Shown piece by piece: positions 24,212 through 31,743 of a stretch of 64,000 bases of DNA (its first letter is position 1; each line of letters opens with the position of its first letter). The stretch is from positions 861,787-925,786 of the forward strand of contig NZ_LT700189.1 of NCBI RefSeq assembly GCF_900155425.1, read 5' to 3'. The position numbers were made by a program, and so were the translations under genes. This DNA is from Parabacteroides massiliensis (GTDB lineage Bacteria; Bacteroidota; Bacteroidia; Bacteroidales; Tannerellaceae). The notes under the pieces are model-generated. The model was given only the letters and a program-made list of their open reading frames with translations, was not told the DNA's origin and searched no databases.

Positions 24212-24262
24212 GGGGTTTATGATTTATGATTTATGATTTATCAATGCTGCGTAAATCATAAA
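24212..24262. repeat. Family A repeat
   Basis: Three copies of TTTATGA in a row (24215-24240) face an inverted part CGTAAATCATAAATC (about 24248-24262), between the glycosyltransferase start and the recR stop. Confidence 0.6.
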
Positions 24263-24266
24263 TCTG

Positions 24267-24890
24267 TTACAGTTTGATGGAGTCGTTGAAGCTGGTACGG
24301 TTCACGATGGAACGCCCCAGCGTTATTTCATCGGCATATTCGATTTCGTCGCCGATGGAGACACCACGGGCGATGACGGATATCTTCACATCATAGGTGG
24401 AGAGTTTGCGGTAGATGAAAAAGTTCGTCGTGTCGCCCTCCATTGTCGTACTGAGCGCCAGGACGACTTCCTTCACGTCGCCTCCGGCAACCCGCTGTAC
24501 CAGGCTGTCGATCTGCAAATCGCCCGGACCTATCCCGTCCATCGGCGAAATGATGCCGCCCAGGACATGATAAACGCCGCGAAACTGCCCCGTGTTTTCG
24601 ATCGCCATCACTTCTTTGATATTCTCGACCACACAGACCGTCGAATGGTCACGCTGCGGGTCGGCGCAGATAGAGCACACGTCATCGTCACATATATTAT
24701 GGCAAACCTTGCAATATTTCACATCCCGGCGGAGTGCCAACAGGGCGGACGCAAACCCTTCCGTGTAGCCGACATCCCGGCGGAGCATATAGAGCGCCAG
24801 CCTGAGCGCCGTCTTCCGCCCCACTCCCGGCAATGACGACAATGCGTTCACCGCATTTTCCAATAAGGCTGATGGATATTTTTGATTCAT
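24267..24890 (-). CDS. recR: Recombination protein RecR
   Basis: This 207-residue protein works with RecO and RecF to load RecA on gapped DNA. It has the helix-hairpin-helix [18 protein letters not shown] near the N-terminus, the zinc finger [16 protein letters not shown] (about 57-72) and a Toprim domain with [12 protein letters not shown] and [19 protein letters not shown] 24890 ([11 protein letters not shown]) gives the family length; a longer in-frame start adds an unrelated stretch. The C-terminal [18 protein letters not shown] is the conserved Walker-like end. Confidence 0.97.
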   Translation of the reverse strand: MNQKYPSALLENAVNALSSLPGVGRKTALRLALYMLRRDVGYTEGFASALLALRRDVKYCKVCHNICDDDVCSICADPQRDHSTVCVVENIKEVMAIENTGQFRGVYHVLGGIISPMDGIGPGDLQIDSLVQRVAGGDVKEVVLALSTTMEGDTTNFFIYRKLSTYDVKISVIARGVSIGDEIEYADEITLGRSIVNRTSFNDSIKL

Positions 24891-25065
24891 TCGTTTCTTT
24901 ATCTTCCTCCACCGCAAAGATAAACAAAATCTCCCGCCTGCAAAACATTCCCCCAGGCTGCAAAAAAACATCCTCATACCTCACATAAAACCAGTGCCCT
25001 GCTTCACAGCGATGATTATATAATTACCGCCATCGATTGCTGAAGATATACGCTCCAAGGCCATA

Positions 25066-25097
25066 CTTGTTTCTTAGCAAGAAATAATGTAGCTTTG
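25066..25097 (+). promoter_or_regulatory. Promoter of the OPT transporter gene
   Basis: CTTG (25066-25069), a 20-base spacer and a perfect -7 box TAGCTTTG (25090-25097) lie about 45 nt before the GTG start. Confidence 0.65.
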
Positions 25098-25142
25098 CGA
25101 CATGTATATATACGATAATTTCTAACTAAAATAATAAACACC

Positions 25143-27137
25143 GTGAAAAAGGAAGATGAAGAAAAGGTGAGCGGGCTACCGGAAAACGCCTACAGAGAAC
25201 TGAAAGAAGGTGAGGAATATAAACCCATCCTGTCGCCCGACAAACAGTATCGGGAAGTAACCCCCTGGTCCGTATTCTGGGGACTTGTCATGGCCGTCCT
25301 GTTCAGCGCAGCGGCAGCTTTCCTCGGACTGAAAGTCGGACAGGTATTCGAGGCCGCCATCCCGATTGCGATCATAGCAGTCGGATTGTCCAGCGGGTTC
25401 AAACGTAAAAACGCGCTGGGTGAAAACGTCATTATCCAGTCCATCGGTGCGAACAGCGGCGTGATCGTGGCAGGAGCCATCTTTACGCTTCCCGCCCTTT
25501 ACATCTTGCAGGACAAATATCCGGAGATCACGATCAATTTCTTCGAAGTATTCATGAGTTCGCTTTTGGGCGGTATCCTCGGCATCCTGCTCCTGATCCC
25601 GTTCCGGAAGTATTTCGTATCGACCATGCACGGTAAATACCCGTTTCCGGAAGCAACAGCCACCACGCAGGTATTGGTGTCCGGCGAGAAGGGTGGCAAC
25701 CAGGCGAAACCGCTTATCTATGCGGGCTTGATCGGTGGTCTGTACGACTTCATCATCGCGACCTTCGGTTGGTGGAGCGAGACCGTCAGTACGCGCATCA
25801 TCGGTGCCGGCGAGATGCTGGCCGACAAGGCGAAAGTCGTATTCAAAGTAAATACCGGCGCCGCCGTGTTGGGTTTGGGTTATATCATCGGATTGAAATA
25901 TTCGGCCATCATCTGTGCCGGCTCATTCTTGGTATGGTTGGTAATCATCCCGTTGATGTCTGCCGTTTTCGGCGCCGATGTCCTGACATTCGGCAATGAC
26001 GCCATCACGCAAACGGTAGGAAGCATGAGCGCGGAACAGATTTTCACCACCTACGCCCGCCATATCGGTATCGGAGGCATTGCGACAGCCGGCGTGATCG
26101 GCATCATCAAATCATGGGGCATCATCAAGGGAGCCGTAGGACTGGCATCCAAAGAACTGAAAGGAAAAACGGGAGCCGTGCAGACGGAAGAGATCCGCAC
26201 ACAGAAAGACCTTTCGATGAAAGTGATCGCCATCGGGATCTTTGCAACGTTGATCATGACATATCTGTTCTTCCATTTCGGCGTGCTGGAAAACTGGTAT
26301 TATGCGTTGATCGGACTGTTGATCGTCGGGATAATCGCTTTCCTTTTCACGACCGTTGCCGCCAATGCGATCGCCATCGTCGGGACCAACCCCGTATCCG
26401 GCATGACGTTGATGACCTTGATCCTGGCATCCATCATTCTGGTTGCCGCCGGGCTGAAAGGGACGGCCGGCATGGTATCGGCACTGATCATCGGCGGCGT
26501 GGTGTGTACGGCGCTTTCGATGGCAGGTGGTTTTATCACAGACTTGAAGATCGGATATTGGATCGGCAGCACGCCCGCCAAGCAGGAAAGCTGGAAGTTC
26601 CTCGGAACCTTGGTATCGGCAGCAACCGTAGGCGGTGTAATCCTGATCCTGAATCAGACATACGGTTTCACGAGCGGGCAACTGGCCGCTCCGCAAGCCA
26701 ATGCGATGGCTGCAGTCATCGAACCGTTGATGAGCGGCTCGGGCGCTCCATGGGCGTTGTATGCTATCGGAGCCGTACTGGCCATCATTCTGAACTTCTG
26801 CAAGATTCCGGCACTGGCATTCGCCTTGGGCATGTTCATCCCGCTGGAGCTGAACACGCCGTTGCTGATCGGTGGCGCCATAAGTTGGTATGTAGGCAGC
26901 CGCAGCAAAGACCAGGCACTGAACAATGCACGTCTGGAAAAAGGGACTTTGCTGGCATCCGGTTTCATCGCAGGCGGAGCCTTGATGGGAGTCGTCAGCG
27001 CAGCCATGCGTTTTGCCGGCATCAACCTGATCGATACCGAATGGATGGAAAGCAACATGGCCGGAGCACTGGCCATCGTGATGTACATCCTGCTAATCGT
27101 TTACTTGGCGGTAAGTTCGTTAAAAGCGAAGGAATAA
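25143..27137 (+). CDS. OPT family oligopeptide transporter
   Basis: This 664-residue inner-membrane protein has about 14-16 hydrophobic segments. After a short charged N-terminus (about 40 residues), SVFWGLVMAVLFSAAAAFLGLKVG begins the membrane part, split here by families into two helices. GTNPVSGMTLMTL and KYPFPEATATTQVLVSGE are OPT signatures. The family imports small peptides or metal chelates with protons. The start is GTG at 25143; the nearest ATG is out of frame. A clear promoter lies upstream and a palindromic repeat follows the stop. Confidence 0.92.
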   Translation: MKKEDEEKVSGLPENAYRELKEGEEYKPILSPDKQYREVTPWSVFWGLVMAVLFSAAAAFLGLKVGQVFEAAIPIAIIAVGLSSGFKRKNALGENVIIQSIGANSGVIVAGAIFTLPALYILQDKYPEITINFFEVFMSSLLGGILGILLLIPFRKYFVSTMHGKYPFPEATATTQVLVSGEKGGNQAKPLIYAGLIGGLYDFIIATFGWWSETVSTRIIGAGEMLADKAKVVFKVNTGAAVLGLGYIIGLKYSAIICAGSFLVWLVIIPLMSAVFGADVLTFGNDAITQTVGSMSAEQIFTTYARHIGIGGIATAGVIGIIKSWGIIKGAVGLASKELKGKTGAVQTEEIRTQKDLSMKVIAIGIFATLIMTYLFFHFGVLENWYYALIGLLIVGIIAFLFTTVAANAIAIVGTNPVSGMTLMTLILASIILVAAGLKGTAGMVSALIIGGVVCTALSMAGGFITDLKIGYWIGSTPAKQESWKFLGTLVSAATVGGVILILNQTYGFTSGQLAAPQANAMAAVIEPLMSGSGAPWALYAIGAVLAIILNFCKIPALAFALGMFIPLELNTPLLIGGAISWYVGSRSKDQALNNARLEKGTLLASGFIAGGALMGVVSAAMRFAGINLIDTEWMESNMAGALAIVMYILLIVYLAVSSLKAKE

Positions 27138-27144
27138 TGTAAAA

Positions 27145-27202
27145 AATATGCCAATGTGCCAATTATAGCCGCGTTCTTATCATTGGGGCATATTGGCACA
27201 TT
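27145..27202. repeat. Palindromic ATGTGCCAAT repeat
   Basis: AATATGCCAATGTGCCAAT (27145-27163) and ATTGGGGCATATTGGCACAT (27182-27201) are imperfect reverse complements between the OPT and SpoIID-like genes. This is a third repeat type in the window. Confidence 0.55.
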
Positions 27203-27217
27203 AAATAATTATTAATA

Positions 27218-28531
27218 ATGGAAGCACCAGTAGTCAACGTCGGCATTATGACGGAAAAAGCCGTTTCGTTTGTATTTCATGGAGAATATGTACATACGGA
27301 AACCGGGAAATTCCTGACGGGGGAACAACGCGCGTTATTCGTAAACGACAATATCGTTTTTAACGGGAAACTGTTCAAAGAGATATTCTTTGAACCGGCC
27401 TCCCCATCCTCGTCTTTCGAATTGAAGGCTGTCACCATAGGTCGCAACTTCCACTGGCAACGACAGGAAGATCAATGCTTCAAAGGAGCGTTCAACCTGG
27501 TGGCCGGTGAAAACGGGATTGTGGTCATCAACCAAGTAGATGTAGAAGAATACCTGACCAGCGTCATTTCCTCTGAAATGAACGCACAGGCTTCGAAAGA
27601 GCTGCTGAAGGCACATGCCGTCATCTCCCGCAGCTGGCTGCTCGCACAGGTCGAAAAGAACTTCCGCCAGGGAGGAAAAGAGGAGAAATGGCAAAGCTGC
27701 TACCGGGACAACGAACAACTGGTGCGCTGGTACGACCGCGAAGACCATCACATCTTCGACGTCTGTGCCGACGACCATTGCCAGCGCTACCAAGGAATTA
27801 CCCGTGCTTCCAACCCGGTCGTCCAAAAGGTGATCCTCGAAACAAGGGGCGAAATACTGACGGATGGCGAAACGATCTGCGACGCCCGCTTCTCCAAATG
27901 CTGCGGAGGCGTAACGGAACAGTTCGAACACTGCTGGGAACCGGTCTCCCATTCCTACCTGACTGCATTGAGAGACAGCCGGGAGACAACCTTCCCGGAC
28001 CTCACTCAGGAAGAAGAGGCGCAGAAATGGATTCGCTCCGCTCCCGAAGCCTTTTGCAACACATCCGACAAAAAGATCCTCAGCCAGGTGCTGAACAACT
28101 ACGATCTGGAGACGACAGACTTTTATCGCTGGAAAGTGTCCTACAGGCAGGAAGAATTAGCCGAACTGATCCATCGCAAAAGCGGTATCGACTTCGGCCA
28201 GATCCTGGACCTGGTTCCGGTCAGCCGCGGCACTTCCGGCCGCATCGAGATGCTGAAGATCATCGGGACGCGCCGGACCTTTACCATCGGCAAGGAATTG
28301 GAGATACGCCGGACCTTGTCCGAAACACATCTGTACAGCTCAGCTTTTGTCGTGGACAAAGAAGAGGTTCAATTCGACATTCCCGGACGGTTCGTCCTGA
28401 CCGGCGCCGGCTGGGGGCACGGCGTGGGGCTGTGCCAGATCGGAGCTGCCATGATGGCGGACGAGGGATATGATTACCGGCAGATTCTCTCCCACTACTT
28501 TCCCGGTGCTTCTGTTGAGAAACGGTACTGA
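27218..28531 (+). CDS. SpoIID/LytB domain protein
   Basis: This 437-residue protein carries the SpoIID/LytB domain at about 105-260 (VDVEEYLTSVISSEMNAQAS, LKAHAVISRSWLLAQ, FSKCCGGVTEQFE) and a Gly-rich C-terminal motif GAGWGHGVGLCQIGAAMMA. The family includes peptidoglycan lytic transglycosylases active on denuded glycan and amidase enhancers. No signal peptide is visible, which is odd for a wall enzyme; it may be exported in another way or have another role. It ends at a family A repeat and a terminator. Confidence 0.85.
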   Translation: MEAPVVNVGIMTEKAVSFVFHGEYVHTETGKFLTGEQRALFVNDNIVFNGKLFKEIFFEPASPSSSFELKAVTIGRNFHWQRQEDQCFKGAFNLVAGENGIVVINQVDVEEYLTSVISSEMNAQASKELLKAHAVISRSWLLAQVEKNFRQGGKEEKWQSCYRDNEQLVRWYDREDHHIFDVCADDHCQRYQGITRASNPVVQKVILETRGEILTDGETICDARFSKCCGGVTEQFEHCWEPVSHSYLTALRDSRETTFPDLTQEEEAQKWIRSAPEAFCNTSDKKILSQVLNNYDLETTDFYRWKVSYRQEELAELIHRKSGIDFGQILDLVPVSRGTSGRIEMLKIIGTRRTFTIGKELEIRRTLSETHLYSSAFVVDKEEVQFDIPGRFVLTGAGWGHGVGLCQIGAAMMADEGYDYRQILSHYFPGASVEKRY

Positions 28532-28534
28532 AGA

Positions 28535-28592
28535 GATTTATGATTTATGATTTATGATTTATCATCGACACATAAATCATAAATCATAAATC
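28535..28592. repeat. Family A repeat, large inverted copy
   Basis: Four ATTTATG-type units (28535-28563) face three ATAAATC units (28571-28592), giving an almost perfect long hairpin just after the SpoIID-like gene. Confidence 0.65.
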
Positions 28593-28627
28593 AAAAAGGC
28601 TGCGTATCCGAAGATCGCAGCCTTTTC
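28593..28627 (+). terminator. Intrinsic terminator of the SpoIID-like gene
   Basis: AAAAAGGCTGCG and CGCAGCCTTTTC form a stem with an 11-base loop and a T-rich tail. Confidence 0.8.
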
Positions 28628-28853
28628 TTTATTGTGTTTACCTATTTGTCTCCGGTCTTGTAAAACCGGTTGCCTTGACTCTCACGAGCTCCAGCTGATA
28701 CAAAGGAACAAGAAATTAATAACATAAGCAAAACAAAATAGACAAAAAGCTCAAATTCTCCTGCGAAAACAGCTATTTCACCGACGAATCGAAAAATAAT
28801 TACAGATAGTTTTCATTTTTATCTGCATCTTTGCGGCAAATTAACAACAAATC
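28628..28853. other. Intergenic region before the SSS symporter
   Basis: Together with the repeat and terminator above, the gap after 28531 spans 322 bases. It holds a small hairpin CCGGTCTTGTAAAACCGG at about 28655-28672. Near 28826 a degenerate -7 box CATCTTTG precedes the symporter start, with no matching -33 box. No gene is seen. Confidence 0.5.
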
Positions 28854-30338
28854 ATGAACAGCTATATCATCCTCTTTATCATAGCCGCCTATTTCAGCAT
28901 CCTTCTGCTGATAGCCTGGATCACGGGGCGGAAAAGTTCAAGCAACGAAGCGTTTTTCCTCGGCAACCGCAAATCTCCTTGGTATATCGTATCGATCGGA
29001 ATGGTCGGGACATCGCTTTCGGGTGTCACATTCGTCTCCGTTCCGGGTATGGTGCGCAGCATAGACATGACCTATATGCAGACCGTCTTAGGGTTCTTTT
29101 TCGGATATATCCTGATCGCCAAAGTATTGTTGCCGCTTTATTACAAGTTGCAGCTAACTTCCATCTATTCGTATTTGGACGACCGGATCGGGCGGCATAG
29201 TTATAAAACGGGGGCTTCCTTTTTCCTTCTCTCCAAGATCGTGGGGGCGGCGGCGCGGCTCTACCTGGTCGTGCTGATCCTGCAACATTATGTATTCAAT
29301 GCCTGGAACATACCGTTCGCCGTTACGGTCGTCATCAGCATCTTTCTGGTCTGGCTCTACACCTACCGGAGCGGCATCAAAACAATCATCTGGACAGACA
29401 CGCTGCAAGCCCTATGCCTGGTCGCCATGCTGATCGTGATCATCTGGCAAGTGAAAGACAAGATGCAACTGGATTTTGCAGGCATGGCACAGACCTTACA
29501 GGCCAGCCCGCACTTCCGCATCTTCGAGTTTGGCGACTGGAACAGCACACAGCATTTCGTGAAACAGTTTTTCAGCGGAATCTTTATCACCATCGTAATG
29601 ACCGGCCTCGATCAGGACATGATGCAGAAAAACCTTTCCTGCAAGAGTTTGAAAGACGCGCAAAAGAACATGTACATCTATGGTTTTGCCTTTACTCCGG
29701 TCAATTTCCTGTTCCTTTCACTTGGCGTCCTGCTGCTGACGCTCGCATCGCAGCAGCATATCGAGCTGCCGGCACTGAACGACGATATTCTCCCGATGTT
29801 CTGTACCTCCGGCATATTGGGACATTCGATCCTGATCTTCTTCACGATCGGAATCATCGCGGCGGCCTTCAGCAGCGCCGATTCAGCCTTGACTGCCCTT
29901 ACGACCTCTTTCTGCATCGACATTTTAGGGGTTGAAAAGGAGAAGGCGCAATCCGCCAAACGCACCCGCCTGGCGGTCCATCTGATGATCTCCGTCCTGT
30001 TTGCCATCATCATACTCGCGTTCAAGGCGATCAACAGCCGGAGCGTGATCGATGCCATTTACATGATCGCGTCCTATACGTACGGTCCGCTGCTCGGCCT
30101 TTTTGTGTTCGGGTTATTTACGAAAAAACATCCTCGTGACAAATTTGTTCCTTATATTTGCATTGCCTCTCCTCTGATCTGTTTCCTGACGGATTATTTA
30201 GTGACACGGCATACGGGATATGTTTTCGGCTACGAGATGTTGATGCTGAACGGGGCTATCACTTTCTGGGGACTGTGGCTTTGTTCAACGGACAATAAAC
30301 AACGGACAACGGGCAATTTGGAGAAAAAAGAATATTAA
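28854..30338 (+). CDS. Sodium:solute symporter (SSS family)
   Basis: This 494-residue inner-membrane protein has about 13 helices. GTSLSGVTFVSVPGMV (about 52-67) and the IWTDTLQALCLVAMLIVI segment match the sodium-site and core helices of SSS carriers. AAAFSSADSALTALTTSF is the conserved sodium-binding stretch of TM8. Solutes of the family range from sugars to proline; the substrate here is open. The last 15 residues (TDNKQRTTGNLEKKEY) come from a dispersed repeat (ACGGACAATAAACAACGGAC), which suggests the original C-terminus was replaced. Confidence 0.9.
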   Translation: MNSYIILFIIAAYFSILLLIAWITGRKSSSNEAFFLGNRKSPWYIVSIGMVGTSLSGVTFVSVPGMVRSIDMTYMQTVLGFFFGYILIAKVLLPLYYKLQLTSIYSYLDDRIGRHSYKTGASFFLLSKIVGAAARLYLVVLILQHYVFNAWNIPFAVTVVISIFLVWLYTYRSGIKTIIWTDTLQALCLVAMLIVIIWQVKDKMQLDFAGMAQTLQASPHFRIFEFGDWNSTQHFVKQFFSGIFITIVMTGLDQDMMQKNLSCKSLKDAQKNMYIYGFAFTPVNFLFLSLGVLLLTLASQQHIELPALNDDILPMFCTSGILGHSILIFFTIGIIAAAFSSADSALTALTTSFCIDILGVEKEKAQSAKRTRLAVHLMISVLFAIIILAFKAINSRSVIDAIYMIASYTYGPLLGLFVFGLFTKKHPRDKFVPYICIASPLICFLTDYLVTRHTGYVFGYEMLMLNGAITFWGLWLCSTDNKQRTTGNLEKKEY

Positions 30339-30368
30339 CACATGACGAGCGGCGATGACAAGAGACAA

Positions 30369-30397
30369 TCCAATTGTCAATTGCCAATTGTCAATAA
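30369..30397. repeat. Family B repeat copy
   Basis: CAATTGTCAATTGCCAATTG followed by TCAATAAA lies 16 bases before engB. Confidence 0.55.
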
Positions 30398-30412
30398 AAA
30401 AACACCGTTTCA

Positions 30413-31009
30413 ATGGAAATCAAAAGTGCAGAATTTGTTATCAGTAACACAAACGTAAAGAAATGTCCCGCAGGAGACCTGCCGGAATACGCTTTTATCG
30501 GGCGTAGCAATGTTGGCAAATCTTCCCTCATCAATATGCTGACCGGTAAAAAAGGACTCGCCATGACCTCTCAGAAACCGGGGAAGACTATGCTTATCAA
30601 TCATTTCCTTATCAACGGGCAATGGTATCTGGTCGATCTTCCCGGCTATGGTTTTGCCCAACGGGGAAAAGAAGGACGCGAAAACATCCAGCGGATCATC
30701 GAAGATTATATTCTGGAACGCGAACAGCTTACGTGCCTGTTTGTCCTGATCGACTGCCGCCACGATCCGCAAAAGATCGACTTGGAATTTATGGAATGGC
30801 TTGGAGAAAACGGCATTCCCTTTTCTCTCATCTTCACAAAGATCGACAAAATCAGCAAAGGCCGCCTGCAGGAAAACCTGAAAGCTTACCAGACGAAGCT
30901 GTTGGAATCATGGGAAGAACTTCCTCCCATCCTCCTCTCCTCTTCCGAAAAGAAAGAAGGAAGGGATGAAATTCTTGATTACATCGACGAGATCAATAAA
31001 AGCCTGTAA
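30413..31009 (+). CDS. engB: Ribosome biogenesis GTP-binding protein EngB (YihA/YsxC)
   Basis: This 198-residue GTPase helps assemble the large ribosomal subunit. The GTPase motifs are G1 GRSNVGKSS (about 32-40), G2 around [12 protein letters not shown]3 DLPGYGFA and G4 TKIDK, with a G5-like [11 protein letters not shown]. Size and motif order are typical. It follows the symporter by about 75 nt with a repeat between them. Confidence 0.96.
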   Translation: MEIKSAEFVISNTNVKKCPAGDLPEYAFIGRSNVGKSSLINMLTGKKGLAMTSQKPGKTMLINHFLINGQWYLVDLPGYGFAQRGKEGRENIQRIIEDYILEREQLTCLFVLIDCRHDPQKIDLEFMEWLGENGIPFSLIFTKIDKISKGRLQENLKAYQTKLLESWEELPPILLSSSEKKEGRDEILDYIDEINKSL

Positions 31010-31075
31010 AATCCGTCTTTCTTGCTGAAAAAGAACTACATTTGCGAATATTACAAAACCCAAACAAGTAAAAGT

Positions 31076-31381
31076 ATGAATACATTGAATTTGCAAGGAG
31101 AACGCCTCGAACTGTTCAACCAGATTGCCAACCTTGACAACGAAAGTTTTGCTAAGGTAAAGAGGTATGTCAAAAGGGTTGTCCATAAACATCATCAAAT
31201 CAAACCGGATGAAACCTTTCTTGATGATATAGATATCATCACAGATGAAGAAATCGAGAATGCGATGAAACCATTAACCGATGAAGAGAAGTTCAATCGG
31301 CTTACCGAATCGGAAAACGATCCATTTTATTACACACAAGATGATGTAAGAAAAGCCGTAGCTTCATGGAGACTCCATTAG
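31076..31381 (+). CDS. Putative type II antitoxin partnering a ParE-like toxin
   Basis: This 101-residue acidic protein begins MNTLNLQGERLELFNQIANL and has a basic helix KVKRYVKRVV followed by an acidic C-terminal half. It lies just before and overlaps a RelE/ParE toxin gene by 16 nt, the usual antitoxin-first order. No standard DNA-binding motif is obvious. ATG 31076 is chosen because it gives the Bacteroidales antitoxin start; an in-frame upstream start at 31022 reads through a -7 box (TACATTTG at 31037-31044) that probably drives the pair. Confidence 0.75.
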   Translation: MNTLNLQGERLELFNQIANLDNESFAKVKRYVKRVVHKHHQIKPDETFLDDIDIITDEEIENAMKPLTDEEKFNRLTESENDPFYYTQDDVRKAVASWRLH

Positions 31382-31689
31382 AAATCAGATGGAGTAAAAC
31401 AGCACGAAAAGAAGCACGGACAATCTATGCTTGGTACAAGAAAAAAATGGGGATATCCACGGCTGACAAATTTATTGATGGGATTCTCCATACCATTGAT
31501 TTATTGGCTTTAAATCCCAATATGGGGCAGCCTGTTCCTAATAATATTTTATATAAGAAAGAATACCGGATCTTTGTCGAACACAAAAATCATAGTATTA
31601 TTTATTATGTCAAAAAGAATACCTTAAACATTCATGGCATCTGGCCCAACAGCCAAAACCCCGAAGGCATTGACAAACGATTAAAATAA
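31366..31689 (+). CDS. RelE/ParE superfamily toxin
   Basis: This 107-residue protein has the ParE-type fold signature. EIRWSKTARKEARTIYAWY forms the first helix, TADKFIDGILHTIDLLALNP the helix hairpin, MGQPVPNNILYKKEYRIFV the central strands, and HSIIYYVKKNTLNIHGIWP the final strand set. The middle Arg and the closing strand are as in ParE/RelE toxins, which poison gyrase or cut mRNA; which one applies here is not clear. It overlaps the antitoxin gene and ends at a strong terminator. Confidence 0.85.
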   Translation: METPLEIRWSKTARKEARTIYAWYKKKMGISTADKFIDGILHTIDLLALNPNMGQPVPNNILYKKEYRIFVEHKNHSIIYYVKKNTLNIHGIWPNSQNPEGIDKRLK

Positions 31690-31690
31690 A

Positions 31691-31730
31691 AAAAGTCCGG
31701 TAAAGAACTCCAAAACCTTACCGGACTTTT
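31691..31730. terminator. Bidirectional intrinsic terminator
   Basis: AAAAGTCCGGTAA and TTACCGGACTTTT form a perfect 13-bp stem between the convergent toxin and TonB receptor genes, serving both. Confidence 0.88.
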
Positions 31731-31743
31731 CTTTTCCCACTGC

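Noticed and set aside
25190-26700. Long antisense open frames across the OPT transporter gene
   Set aside because: They are shadows of a gene with strong membrane-protein composition; no start signals or family motifs are present.
28654-28700. tRNA-like piece with CTTGTAA loop and a GAGCTCCA end
   Set aside because: The loop would be 8 bases, there is no D-arm or T-arm and no acceptor pairing, so it is only a chance hairpin or a heavily decayed scar.
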